In this document: piece by piece, positions 16,883 through 25,215 of the stretch | Layout: every line of letters begins with the position of its first letter | Position numbering within the stretch: position 1 is the stretch's first letter | Assembly: GCA_015066935.1 (NCBI GenBank) | Contig: SVNK01000005.1 | Span: 58,608-122,607 of the forward strand | Direction: 5' to 3' | DNA from: Ruminococcus sp. | GTDB lineage: Bacteria > Bacillota > Clostridia > Oscillospirales > Ruminococcaceae | DNA: 64,000 nucleotides | Program-made: the position numbers and the translations under genes | Notes under the pieces: generated by a model | What the model saw: the letters and a program-made list of their open reading frames with translations, nothing else | Databases searched by the model: none | Told to the model about the DNA's origin: nothing

Positions 16883-17251
16883 TCATTTCATAAGCTCATC
16901 TGTAAGCCGTATGATTTCGGGAACGATTTTTTCTCGCTCCTTTTTTGTTACATAGCTGTAAAGCGGATATGCGGCAGATACCATAACAATTCCGACAATA
17001 CCCACGATTATTCCCAACACGAACAGCTCTGTCCATACCATACACATAGACATTCCTGTTCCGAGAATAAGCGCACCGATAATTCCGACAACAAGAGAAA
17101 TCACCGTGCCTTTTTGCGTTACGCCTGCGTCAAGACGGCGAAGCTGTTCCATTTTATCCGCCTCTTTCGGCACATATTTTTTTCGGATTTTCTTTATTTC
17201 CTCCTGCTCTTTGGCAGAGTAGGTATAGCTGAAAGTTTCCTTATTCTCCAT
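16883..17251 (-). CDS. Small two-helix membrane protein, last gene of the TCS operon
   Basis: 122 residues. Charged N-terminal helix with Tyr/Lys (KKIRKKYVPKEADKMEQLRR), two hydrophobic segments (about 48-70 and 77-98) and a short charged tail. Paralogue of the plus-strand gene at 14927-15304 (GTGMSMCM, GIIVGIVGIVMV, YPLYS). Its ATG lies inside the end of the preceding gene (11-nt overlap), so translation is probably coupled. Being in the two-component operon suggests a role at the membrane in the same stress or signal response, but function is unknown. Confidence 0.75.
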   Translation of the reverse strand: MENKETFSYTYSAKEQEEIKKIRKKYVPKEADKMEQLRRLDAGVTQKGTVISLVVGIIGALILGTGMSMCMVWTELFVLGIIVGIVGIVMVSAAYPLYSYVTKKEREKIVPEIIRLTDELMK

Positions 17252-18140
17252 TGGTATTATTCTCCATAATTTTCTTTATTTCTTTCGAGTTTTTTACTAT
17301 GCTGTAAACTGACATTGTTACTATAACTATGCTCACGCCTGCACCTGTCAGCATAATAAAAATCTGCTTATTTTCGTCTGACATATCCTTGCCGAACTGT
17401 GAAAACATTGCCGTTTCCAGCGACAGCATCGAAACAAGTGCCGCCGCCATATTGATGATTTTCGCCATTGACATAACGGGACTTCCGAGCTTTCTGTATT
17501 TTATAAGATTGATAATTGCGAGGGTTGTAATGTAAAATGTGTATGCCGCCATTACATAAATAAGTATGCCGTGATATTCATATCCCTTGTTCTGATAAAG
17601 AATCATCAGCACCGCTCCCGACAGAGCAAGATTTACCGTCAGCAGAATGTATCCGCAAAGCCGTGAACGGCGAAGCTCCTTGAAGCGGTTTTCGCCGATA
17701 CCGACACGGTTTACAAAACGCAGAAGCAGAAACCGCATTATCGCTAAAATCGTATAGTAAAAAGCAAGAACGAAAAACCAGGCCGTATGATAGAGAAAAC
17801 CAGAAACAACATTAAATACAACGTACAGGAGATTAACTGCCAGAGAGCCATACAGTGAAACGTGAGTTCTGAATTTCATATCGGTCATAAATTTTTCGCC
17901 TACGGGATTTGAATAAACTTTTTCCTTTGCGGTACGGTAATGTTTTGGTATCACCTTTATACACCGCATAACAACAGTAGTCAGTGTGTAGAAAGAAAGC
18001 ACATAGGTGAAGTAAGCGACAGGGTGTGCTTCATAACCGCCGATAAATGTGTAAACAAGAGCCACTGTACATATGGCCGAAAGCAAGGCGATTATCCACA
18101 CAGGCGGATATAAGAGCTTAATCAGTTTTTTCCATTCCAT
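17241..18140 (-). CDS. Polytopic membrane protein of the TCS operon
   Basis: 299 residues with about eight hydrophobic segments and short loops. N-terminal MEWKKLIKLLYPPVW is inner-face-like, and a basic loop with RFKELRRSR lies near 158. I do not recognise a transporter family. It overlaps the histidine kinase gene by 23 nt and the next small membrane protein gene by 11 nt. The tight overlaps suggest that this protein works with, or is the target of, the sensor kinase, perhaps as an accessory sensor. Confidence 0.75.
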   Translation of the reverse strand: MEWKKLIKLLYPPVWIIALLSAICTVALVYTFIGGYEAHPVAYFTYVLSFYTLTTVVMRCIKVIPKHYRTAKEKVYSNPVGEKFMTDMKFRTHVSLYGSLAVNLLYVVFNVVSGFLYHTAWFFVLAFYYTILAIMRFLLLRFVNRVGIGENRFKELRRSRLCGYILLTVNLALSGAVLMILYQNKGYEYHGILIYVMAAYTFYITTLAIINLIKYRKLGSPVMSMAKIINMAAALVSMLSLETAMFSQFGKDMSDENKQIFIMLTGAGVSIVIVTMSVYSIVKNSKEIKKIMENNTNGE

Positions 18141-19215
18141 TTATGTCACCCCTTCTGAGCCTTACGGTAAATGTACTGCCTTTTCCGACCTCGCTTTCAA
18201 CGGCAATTTCTCCGTTCATAATATCAACCACACGCTTTACAAGGGCAAGTCCCAGTCCGTTGCCCTGCATAGTATGAGAGGTATCGCCTTGATAGAATTT
18301 TTCAAAGATGTGTGCACCTGTTTCGGGAGAAATTCCACAGCCTGTATCTGAGATTTTTACGGTTGCAAAATCATTATCAGCAGTGAGCTGTACCGAAACA
18401 GTTCCGCCGTTTTCAGTGAACTTGAACGCGTTGGAGAGAAGATTGTTCCACACAAGGGAAAGCAGTTCCGGGTCGGAATTGATGTTGATTTCGTCCTCAA
18501 TGTCCGTTTCAATATCAATATCTTTCTGCTCCCAGATTTCCTCAAACTGCAATAGCGACTGACAAAGCTGTTCGCTTAAATCAAATCTTTTCGATACAGG
18601 AAAAATCTGCTGATTTTCCAGCTTGTTGAGCTTCAGAATATTGGTGATAAGACTTGCAAGTCTGCGTGAATTATCAGTAATTCCCTTTGCGTATTCAATA
18701 CGCTTTTCATCGGACAAATCAGGAGATTGAAGCATTGTTCCGTAGTTCTGCATTACAGCAAGCGGAGTTTTAAGTTCGTGGGAAACATTGGCAATAAAGT
18801 CAGTACGCAGAGTTTCAACACTTCCTAATTCCTCTGCCATTTTGTTGAAGCAGTCAATGATGCTGTTGAAGCTTTCGTATGCATAATTATCCCCGAAAGA
18901 CTCTATACGCACGGAAAAATCTCCGCTTGTGATTTTTTCGCCTGCGGAAATAATACGCTTTGTGGGACGTTCAACCATAAGCCTGCGACGTACTGCGTCA
19001 ATAACCGTGAAAAGCAGGCTTATAAGCAGCACATTTCCGAAGGTAAGCTTTGCTGCCGCTGAAATATTCTCTTCAGTAAAAGTCAGGTCAAGAGTATCAG
19101 CCATTACCGATATAAACAGCGTCATACAGCAAGTTACAACAAATGCCGCAAGGAGAAAAAATACAAACCAGTTGTTAATGCCATGAAGAATCTTTCTTAT
19201 ATTCAGTTTCTTCAT
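18118..19215 (-). CDS. Sensor histidine kinase
   Basis: 365 residues, membrane-bound. Two transmembrane segments (about 12-36 and 53-67) flank a very short outer loop; a HAMP-like linker (about 70-125) follows. HisKA has the phospho-acceptor His in NVSHELKTPL near 144. The ATPase domain has the N box NLLSNAFKF, G1 DTGCGIS and G2 GNGLGLALV. The small extracellular part resembles the intramembrane-sensing kinases of Firmicutes. Start overlaps the response regulator stop (ATGA). Confidence 0.93.
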   Translation of the reverse strand: MKKLNIRKILHGINNWFVFFLLAAFVVTCCMTLFISVMADTLDLTFTEENISAAAKLTFGNVLLISLLFTVIDAVRRRLMVERPTKRIISAGEKITSGDFSVRIESFGDNYAYESFNSIIDCFNKMAEELGSVETLRTDFIANVSHELKTPLAVMQNYGTMLQSPDLSDEKRIEYAKGITDNSRRLASLITNILKLNKLENQQIFPVSKRFDLSEQLCQSLLQFEEIWEQKDIDIETDIEDEININSDPELLSLVWNNLLSNAFKFTENGGTVSVQLTADNDFATVKISDTGCGISPETGAHIFEKFYQGDTSHTMQGNGLGLALVKRVVDIMNGEIAVESEVGKGSTFTVRLRRGDINGMEKTD

Positions 19216-19883
19216 TTCAGCACCGCCTTGTATCCAAGTCCGTGCACTGTTACAATTTCAAAGTCTTTACACTCTGAAAGCTTACTGCGGAGTTTAGTCA
19301 TATATACGTCAACTGTCCGAGGCCCTGACTCTGTATCAGCGTCCCAGAATTCATCCATAAGCTGAGTGCGTGTGAAAGTCTTTTTCGGATATGACAGAAG
19401 CTTGTAGAGAATGGAAAATTCTCTTGTCGTCATAGGTATCTCCTCGTCACCGAGATAAGCCGTGTGCTCGTCGGCGTCCATAACAAAGCTTCCTATTTCA
19501 AGTTTTCTGCTTGATACAATTTTTGCACGACGGAGAAGTGCACCGATACGCAGAAACAACTCGTCAAGGTCGATAGGCTTCACCATATAATCGTCAATTC
19601 CCACACGGTAGCCACGCTGTTTTGAGGCAAAATCGTCTCTTGCTGTCATAAACAAAATCGGGATTTCGTTATTCAGCGAGCGTACTGTTTTTGCAAACTC
19701 AAAGCCGTCAATTTCGGGCATCATAATATCCGAAACGATAAGGTCAAACACAGTTTCATACATAGCGTCGTAGGCTTCGTTTGCCGATAGACAGCCTGTT
19801 GCTTTGTAGCCACTGTTATTAAGAAAAGTGCATACAGTTTTATTCATTTCACGGTCGTCCTCAACCACTAATATCTTAAACAT
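19212..19883 (-). CDS. OmpR-family response regulator
   Basis: 223 residues. Receiver domain with acidic pocket VVEDDRE, phospho-acceptor Asp in SDIMMPEIDG near 53 and conserved Lys in MVKPIDLDE near 103. C-terminal winged helix (about 130-223) with RTVDVYMTKLRSKL as recognition-helix region. It heads a four-gene operon with the sensor kinase and two membrane proteins. An inverted repeat upstream (19914-19931) may be its own binding site. Confidence 0.94.
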   Translation of the reverse strand: MFKILVVEDDREMNKTVCTFLNNSGYKATGCLSANEAYDAMYETVFDLIVSDIMMPEIDGFEFAKTVRSLNNEIPILFMTARDDFASKQRGYRVGIDDYMVKPIDLDELFLRIGALLRRAKIVSSRKLEIGSFVMDADEHTAYLGDEEIPMTTREFSILYKLLSYPKKTFTRTQLMDEFWDADTESGPRTVDVYMTKLRSKLSECKDFEIVTVHGLGYKAVLK

Positions 19884-19913
19884 CGCTTTACCTCCGATGA
19901 TTTTTCTTTTATA

Positions 19914-19931
19914 TTAACACAGAAATGTTAA
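19914..19931. promoter_or_regulatory. Inverted repeat upstream of the response regulator
   Basis: Perfect TTAACA-6-TGTTAA inverted repeat, 31-48 nt before the response regulator start, overlapping the likely promoter. A candidate operator for autoregulation; not proven. Confidence 0.4.
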
Positions 19932-19971
19932 AGTTTTGTTTGCGTTTGAGCGTTACAAGAAAATTTTATCA

Positions 19972-20006
19972 TAAAAAGCGGAGCTGTGTCAATGCACATA
20001 CTCCGC
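19972..20006 (-). terminator. Minus-strand terminator upstream of the TCS operon
   Basis: Minus-strand stem GCGGAG/CTCCGC (19978-20006, long loop) followed by TTTTT. It would stop read-through from the pckG side. The remaining DNA between 19884 and 20444 holds only the recombinase remnant and the pckG terminator. Confidence 0.6.
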
Positions 20007-20078
20007 CCGGCGTTTTATTCTATTATACCTTGTCCTTCTTTTTTGTCTGTTTTTTTAGTATAGCACCAACCTATTACA

Positions 20079-20240
20079 AGGCTTTATGAGGACAATGTTT
20101 CCGGTAAAATTTCTGATGAACGTTTTGAGATGATGTCGAAGAATTATGAAGCCGAGCAGAAGGAACTTCGATAGATTATTCCTGAACTATCTCTGTTTAT
20201 TGAAGCAAGTGAGCAGAAAAAAGCTGACACAGAACACAGC
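20079..20240 (+). pseudogene. Remnant of a large serine recombinase
   Basis: A short frame reads R-LYEDNVSGKISDERFEMMSK, the conserved stretch found in large serine recombinases of Tn-like elements and prophages, followed by NYEAEQKELR, an in-frame TAG (20172-20174) and then PELSLFIEASEQKKADTEH. Neither the catalytic N-terminal domain nor the rest of the C-terminus is present. It is a scar of a lost mobile element. Confidence 0.75.
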
Positions 20241-20296
20241 AGATTGACATTTGCTTCCGTTTCAATGTTGCGGTCGCTGACAGTATGGTTTACGAC

Positions 20297-20338
20297 AAAA
20301 AGAGAAAGGCTGCGTAGGATTTTCCTACGCAACCTTTC
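20297..20338 (-). terminator. Terminator of pckG
   Basis: Stem GAAAGG-TGCGTAGGA / TCCTACGCA-CCTTTC (20304-20338) followed on the minus strand by TCTTTTT. It is about 107 nt past the pckG stop. Confidence 0.8.
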
Positions 20339-20444
20339 GTACATACGATAAAACTTCTTTATCGACCGCCCCTTAAATCGGAAGTGGCTTTTCTTTTCGT
20401 TTACCAAAGTACAGACTACTTCGGGCACGACGCATAAGCGTTGA

Positions 20445-22259
20445 TTACTTGTTGAGGTTAGCCTCAATCTTATCGAGTACAGCATAGAGCTCAGCAGGAA
20501 TATTGCCGCCCTTAGCTGCGATATCGTCGTTGTAGTATCTTCTCATCTCAGCGATTTCAGCCTTCCAGAGGTCGGAATCAACGTCGAGGAGCTTATCCAT
20601 AACAGCAGGAGTTACCTCGTCCTCAATACCGTTAACATTGATGTCGCCCTTCTTGGGGATAAAGCCGATTGCTGTCTCCTCAGCCTCAACAGCGCCCTCA
20701 CATCTCTTGATGATCCAGTCGAGAACACGCATGTTGTCACCGAAGCCGGGCCAGAGGAAGTTACCCTCTTCGTCCTTCTTGAACCAGTTTACGTTGAAGA
20801 TCTTGGGAGCCTTGTCGCCGAGCTTCTCGCCCATTTCGAGCCAGTGTGCCCAGTAATCGCCTACGTTGTAGCCGATGAAAGGCTTCATAGCCATAGGATC
20901 GTGACGGAGTACGCCTACTGCACCTGCAGCAGCTGCTGTAGTCTCGGAAGAAACAGCAGAACCAACGTATGTACCGTGTGTCCAGTCGAATGACTGATAT
21001 ACAAGGGGAGTTGTTGAAGCACGACGTCCGCCGAATACGATAGCAGAAATCGGAACTCCCTCGGGATTATCGAACTCAGGTGAAATGCAGGGACAGTTTA
21101 TAGCGGGAGATGTGAAACGTGAGTTGGGATGAGCAAGCTTCTTGCCCTCAGCAGTCCACTCCTTACCGTTTGTCTTGATACCTGTCCACTCAGTAGCGTC
21201 CTCGGGAGGATTCTTGTCAAGACCTTCCCACCAAACAGTGTTCTCTGTGTTGTTGAGAGCAACGTTTGTGAAGATGGAGTTCTTCATTGTGGAAGCAAGA
21301 GCGTTGTGGTTGGACTTTGCATTTGTTCCGGGAGCAACGCCGAAGAAGCCGTTCTCGGGGTTGATAGCATAGAGTCTGCCGTCCTTGCCGGGCTTGAGCC
21401 AAGCGATGTCGTCACCTACAGTGAACACCTTGTAGCCGTCCTTGAGGTATCCCTCGGGCGGAATGAGCATAGCGAGGTTTGTCTTTCCGCAAGCGGAAGG
21501 GAATGCAGCGCAGACATACTTTGTCTCGCCGTCGGGCTTCTGAACGCCGAGGATGAGCATGTGTTCAGCCATCCAGCCCTCGTTCTTACCCTGATATGAA
21601 GCGATACGGAGTGCAAAGCACTTCTTGGAAAGAATTACGTTTCCGCCGTATGCAGAGTTGATCGACCAGATTGTGTTGTCCTCGGGGAACTGAACGATGT
21701 ATCTCTTTTCGGGATCAACGTCAGCCTTGGAGTGGAGACATCTTACGAAATCGTTGGAATCGCCGAGCTTATCGAAAGCTGCCTTACCCATTCTTGTCAT
21801 GATGTTCATATTGAGAACAACGTAGATAGAGTCAGTAATCTCAACACCAACCTTGGAGATAGGTGATGTAACGGGACCCATTGAATAGGGAATGATATAC
21901 ATTGTCTGTCCCTTCATTACGCCATCGTACATGGGACGGAGCTTCGCGTACATCTCCTCGGGATCGCACCAGTTATTTGTAGGACCTGCGCCCTCTTTTG
22001 TCTTTGAGCAGATGAATGTTCTGTCCTCAACACGAGCAACGTCGTTCTCAGCAGTTCTGTGATAGAGACAGCCGGGAAGCTTCTCCTGATTGAGCCAGTA
22101 CATCTTATTGGGATCGCCGTCGGGGAGCGAAGTTACCTCTTTTGTAAGTTCATCGAGCTGTTCCTGTGAACCGTCGATCCATACAACCTTGTCAGGCTTA
22201 CAGAGAGCAATCATCTCTTCTACCCAGGCATTAACATTTGCATTGTTTGTCAGTGACAT
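20445..22259 (-). CDS. pckG: Phosphoenolpyruvate carboxykinase (GTP)
   Basis: Cytoplasmic enzyme joining PEP, CO2 and GDP to oxaloacetate and GTP, or the reverse. 604 residues, the length of GTP-type enzymes. Motifs: VVWIDGSQEQ near the N-terminus, AYGGNVILSKKC, the kinase-1 P-loop FPSACGKTNLAM with catalytic Cys near 277, the metal site VGDDIAWL, and FGVAPGT. Succinate-forming ruminococci use this enzyme in the carboxylating direction. Start set by AGGAGG. Monocistronic, with a near-consensus promoter and a terminator, suggesting strong expression. Confidence 0.96.
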   Translation of the reverse strand: MSLTNNANVNAWVEEMIALCKPDKVVWIDGSQEQLDELTKEVTSLPDGDPNKMYWLNQEKLPGCLYHRTAENDVARVEDRTFICSKTKEGAGPTNNWCDPEEMYAKLRPMYDGVMKGQTMYIIPYSMGPVTSPISKVGVEITDSIYVVLNMNIMTRMGKAAFDKLGDSNDFVRCLHSKADVDPEKRYIVQFPEDNTIWSINSAYGGNVILSKKCFALRIASYQGKNEGWMAEHMLILGVQKPDGETKYVCAAFPSACGKTNLAMLIPPEGYLKDGYKVFTVGDDIAWLKPGKDGRLYAINPENGFFGVAPGTNAKSNHNALASTMKNSIFTNVALNNTENTVWWEGLDKNPPEDATEWTGIKTNGKEWTAEGKKLAHPNSRFTSPAINCPCISPEFDNPEGVPISAIVFGGRRASTTPLVYQSFDWTHGTYVGSAVSSETTAAAAGAVGVLRHDPMAMKPFIGYNVGDYWAHWLEMGEKLGDKAPKIFNVNWFKKDEEGNFLWPGFGDNMRVLDWIIKRCEGAVEAEETAIGFIPKKGDINVNGIEDEVTPAVMDKLLDVDSDLWKAEIAEMRRYYNDDIAAKGGNIPAELYAVLDKIEANLNK

Positions 22260-22319
22260 TGTAGTATACCTCCTGAAAAATGTGCGGAACCTGCAAGAAG
22301 CACTCGTTCCTCAAATACT

Positions 22320-22348
22320 ATTATATACGATTTACGTCAACCTGTCAA
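22320..22348 (-). promoter_or_regulatory. Promoter of pckG
   Basis: Minus strand -35 TTGACA (22343-22348), 17 nt, -10 TATAAT (22320-22325). A second TATTGACAG copy lies directly upstream. Confidence 0.85.
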
Positions 22349-22405
22349 TAGCTGTCAATAATTTTTCAGTATTTCAGCAATTTCCGAACACAAATACATT
22401 TTTGA

Positions 22406-22438
22406 CAAAAAACGAAAAGGGAACCCTGAGGTTCCCTT
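22406..22438 (-). terminator. Terminator of the CNNM/HlyC gene
   Basis: Stem AAGGGAACC/GGTTCCCTT (22417-22438, 4-nt loop), then a T-rich tract on the minus strand. Confidence 0.9.
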
Positions 22439-22458
22439 GACAGACCATTATTCAACTT

Positions 22459-23724
22459 TTATTCGTCCGACTCATCATCTTTCCCGTCGGTACGGAGTAT
22501 TTCGACTATAACCTTTTCGACAGTCTGCTCCGTGACCTTGGACGCCGTAAGACGGAACACTCCTGTTTCCGCAGTTTCGCCCTCTTCCGGAAGATTTTCG
22601 AGAACATCCGTGAGCCAGCCTCCTACGGTTGTATAGTCAGTTTTCACCATATCCTCGTCGAGCCCGATGAAATCAAGCATATCACTTATGCTGAAATCGC
22701 CGGCAACCTCGTATTTATCGGGAGCAAGGCGAACCACATTTGCAATAATTTCGTCGTCCTCGTCGTAGATTTCACCGACAAGCTCCTCGATAATGTCCTC
22801 AAGCGTGACAATACCCTTTGTACCGCCGTACTGGTCGATAACAACTGCGAGATGCACCTTTGAACGCTGCATATCACGAAGCGCAGAGCTTATCCGCTTA
22901 CTGTCGGCAATATGCGAAACGTCCTGTATAATCGAACTTATATCATCTCCGCCGCTCATAAGAAGCTTGAAGAACGACTTGCTCGTGATGATTCCGACGA
23001 TATTATCAAGGCTTTTTTCGTATACAGGCAGTCGGGAATACATCTCACTGCCGAAAATTTCCTTGATTTCGTCAATGGTGGAATTGATTTCAATACCTGT
23101 GATTTTTGTTCTGGGGATAAGTATCTCGTTGACGGTAATTTCATCGAATTCAAGTGCACTCTTTACAAGCTCACTTTCCTGTTCTTCGATAACGCCTTCC
23201 TTTTCGATCTCGTCGATCATGTATTTCAGCTCATCTTCGGTAACTGTCGGAGACTCATCGCCCTTGAAAATCGACGTTGAAAGCTTATTGAGCGCCCACA
23301 CAAACGGCTTGAAAACAACAACAAGAACCGAAAGAGGTGCTGCAAATAAAAGTGCGAGCTTTTCGGCATTTCTCTTAGCGTAGCTCTTCGGGAGAACCTC
23401 GCAGAAAACAAGAACGAGAATCGTTACAACAACAGTTGAGATAGCCGCACCGCTGCTGCCTATAAGGTCGATAAAAATGAGCGTGCTCACTGAAGATGTT
23501 GCAATATTAACGATATTATTACCAATCAGCACCGCTGTAAGCACATCGTCAAAGCGATTTGCAAGCTTCAGAGCTTTAGCAGCTTTTTTATTTCCCTGAG
23601 CCTCGTAATTTTTGAGTCGCAGCTTGTTAACGCTTGAATATGCGGTTTCCGTACCGGAAAAAAGTGCCGAAAAAACCATCATCACGATGACAAGAATAAT
23701 TTTACTTATGTCCGAACTGTCCAT
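22459..23724 (-). CDS. CNNM/HlyC-type membrane protein with CBS domains
   Basis: 421 residues. DUF21 (CNNM) transmembrane domain, about 1-185, with FSALFSGTETAYSS and VFCEVLPKSYAKRNAE; tandem CBS domains, about 200-325, with VNEILIPRTKI and VIDQYGGTKGIVTLEDIIEE; and a C-terminal CorC/HlyC domain with YTTVGGWLTDVLENLP. Relatives affect magnesium or cobalt efflux, or sodium-coupled transport; the common name hemolysin is misleading. Start chosen at MDSSDISK because AAGGGG is 5 nt upstream; the ATG six codons earlier lacks a ribosome site. Confidence 0.9.
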   Translation of the reverse strand: MDSSDISKIILVIVMMVFSALFSGTETAYSSVNKLRLKNYEAQGNKKAAKALKLANRFDDVLTAVLIGNNIVNIATSSVSTLIFIDLIGSSGAAISTVVVTILVLVFCEVLPKSYAKRNAEKLALLFAAPLSVLVVVFKPFVWALNKLSTSIFKGDESPTVTEDELKYMIDEIEKEGVIEEQESELVKSALEFDEITVNEILIPRTKITGIEINSTIDEIKEIFGSEMYSRLPVYEKSLDNIVGIITSKSFFKLLMSGGDDISSIIQDVSHIADSKRISSALRDMQRSKVHLAVVIDQYGGTKGIVTLEDIIEELVGEIYDEDDEIIANVVRLAPDKYEVAGDFSISDMLDFIGLDEDMVKTDYTTVGGWLTDVLENLPEEGETAETGVFRLTASKVTEQTVEKVIVEILRTDGKDDESDE

Positions 23725-23745
23725 AAAAACCCCTTTTTTCATTAA

Positions 23746-23817
23746 AATTCACAATGCACAGCCCACAATTGACCTTCTCAACAAAGCTTATGCATTATGT
23801 GCTATGCATTATGAATT
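23746..23817. repeat. Short MITE-like inverted-repeat element
   Basis: 72 bp bounded by AATTCACAATGCA and TGCATTATGAATT, 13-bp terminal inverted repeats with one mismatch, and holding further ATGCATTATG motifs. It sits between the CNNM gene and the rplL terminator. Confidence 0.55.
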
Positions 23818-23848
23818 GAAAGAGAGCCGCCCCAAGGGAACGGCTCTC
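23817..23848 (-). terminator. Terminator of the rplJ-rplL operon
   Basis: Stem GAGAGCCG/CGGCTCTC (23822-23848), 11-nt loop, followed by TTTCA on the minus strand. Confidence 0.8.
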
Positions 23849-23890
23849 CTGAAATCATAAGTAGTGACCTCACCCGTTGGTGAGACGAAA

Positions 23891-24265
23891 TTACTTGATC
23901 TCGATTGTAGCGCCGGCAGCCTCGAACTTCTCCTTGAGCTCGTTAGCCTCTGCCTCAGAAACGCCTTCCTTGATTGTTTTAGGAGCTGCCTCAACAACTT
24001 CCTTAGCTTCCTTAAGGCCGAGACCGAGAACTTCCTTAGCAACCTTGATAACGCCCATCTTAGCATCACCGAAGGAAGCAAGAACTACGTCGAACTCTGT
24101 CTTAACAGCCTCGCCGCCTGCAGCAGCGCCGCCTGCAGCAGGAGCAGCAGCAACCATTGCTGTTACACCGAATTCTTCCTGAATAGCGTCTACAAGCTCT
24201 GCAAGCTCGAGAACTGAAAGTGTCTTGATATCTTCAACGAATTTTGTGATCTTCTCTGAAGCCAT
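23891..24265 (-). CDS. rplL: 50S ribosomal protein L7/L12
   Basis: 124 residues, usual length. N-terminal dimerisation helices ([20 protein letters not shown]), Ala/Gly-rich hinge, and C-terminal factor-binding domain with [20 protein letters not shown]. Forms the ribosomal stalk with L10 and recruits translation GTPases. Second gene after rplJ, with a 107-nt gap that shows a hairpin but no clear promoter. Confidence 0.97.
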   Translation of the reverse strand: MASEKITKFVEDIKTLSVLELAELVDAIQEEFGVTAMVAAAPAAGGAAAGGEAVKTEFDVVLASFGDAKMGVIKVAKEVLGLGLKEAKEVVEAAPKTIKEGVSEAEANELKEKFEAAGATIEIK

Positions 24266-24372
24266 GATAATAATCTCCTTTATAATTATTTGCCGTTTTT
24301 ACGGCTGATTTTTCCCGTATTTTACGGATTCAAGCTGCGGACACATTGTCCATTGCGTCGTTATGCAGATAA

Positions 24373-24885
24373 TCAGGCAGCTTCTTCTGATTTCTTGTCT
24401 GCAACAGCCTTGAGTGTAGCTGCGAGCTTCTGCATAGGACCCTGCAGTGAGCCAACGAGCTGAGCAAGGAGTACGTCCTTTGAAGGAATCTTGGAAAGAG
24501 CAATAACGCCGTTAGCGTCATAAACCTCACCCTCAACGTAACCTGCCTTGAGATTGAACTTTTCTTCGCCTGCCTTCTCAGCAAACTTACCGAGAACTCT
24601 TGCAGGAGCAGTCTGATCGTCGTTTGAAACAGCGAGAGCGGTTGTACCGTTCAGAGCCTCTTCAAAACCTTCAATACCGCAGTTCTGGAATGCACGGAGG
24701 AGCAGAGTGTTCTTTTCTACGAAGTAGTTAACGCCTGCCTCACGAAGCTCACGTCTGAGCTTTGTATCCTCCTCAACGGTGATACCCTTGTAATCAACGA
24801 GAACACCGGAAACGGAAGCCTTGATAAGGTCTGTAAGCTTTTCAACCTTAGCCTTCTTAGCTTCAAGTACAGCATTGCTTGGCAT
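24373..24885 (-). CDS. rplJ: 50S ribosomal protein L10
   Basis: 170 residues; stalk-base protein that binds 23S rRNA and carries L7/L12 dimers. Family features: VLVDYKGITVEEDTKLRREL, NGTTALAVSNDD and a helical C-terminus. Start set at MPSNAVLEAKK, with CGGAGGTG 8 nt upstream; the longer frame to 24963 is the leader RNA. Expression is probably autoregulated through the leader described next. Confidence 0.97.
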   Translation of the reverse strand: MPSNAVLEAKKAKVEKLTDLIKASVSGVLVDYKGITVEEDTKLRRELREAGVNYFVEKNTLLLRAFQNCGIEGFEEALNGTTALAVSNDDQTAPARVLGKFAEKAGEEKFNLKAGYVEGEVYDANGVIALSKIPSKDVLLAQLVGSLQGPMQKLAATLKAVADKKSEEAA

Positions 24886-24930
24886 TGTGTATTCACCTCC
24901 GAATAGTTGATCTACCGTATCCGAAACAAC

Positions 24931-25036
24931 AAAAAATGTCTTCCCGACAGCACGGAAAGACATTGATAATTCCTATCAATTGTGATTCCTCGGCGGGTCT
25001 TACGGATAAATCCTGCCAGCTGTCTTTAGAATACGA
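24931..25036 (-). ncRNA. Ribosomal protein L10 leader
   Basis: On the minus strand the segment AAAGACAGCTGGCAGG...CCCGCCGAGG (25031 down to about 24988) matches the L10 leader pattern of Firmicutes. It is followed by an intrinsic terminator (AATGTCTT/AAGACATT, then TTTTTT; 24933-24964). L10-L7/L12 binding is known to cause early termination in this leader class. Confidence 0.85.
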
Positions 25037-25064
25037 TATGTACTGTGAAAATCACAGCTTTTAT

Positions 25065-25093
25065 ATTATATCACGACTTTTTTCTTTTGTCAA
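25065..25093 (-). promoter_or_regulatory. Promoter of rplJ-rplL
   Basis: Minus strand -35 TTGACA (25088-25093), 17 nt, -10 TATAAT (25065-25070). Confidence 0.88.
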
Positions 25094-25156
25094 GCACTTT
25101 TTGAAATTTTTCCAAATATTTTGAAGTCCCTCATCCCCGCCATTTACGTAATGCAC

Positions 25157-25185
25157 TTGACAAACCATTGCACGGGATGTAAAAT
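25157..25185 (+). promoter_or_regulatory. Promoter of the CPBP protease gene
   Basis: -35 TTGACA (25157-25162), 17 nt, -10 TAAAAT (25180-25185), 31 nt before the start codon. Confidence 0.8.
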
Positions 25186-25215
25186 AATTATATCATATCT
25201 TAAAAGGAGCATCCT

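Noticed and set aside
24886-24963. 26-residue N-terminal extension of L10
   Set aside because: The sequence is the attenuator of the L10 leader, and the downstream ATG has the proper ribosome site.
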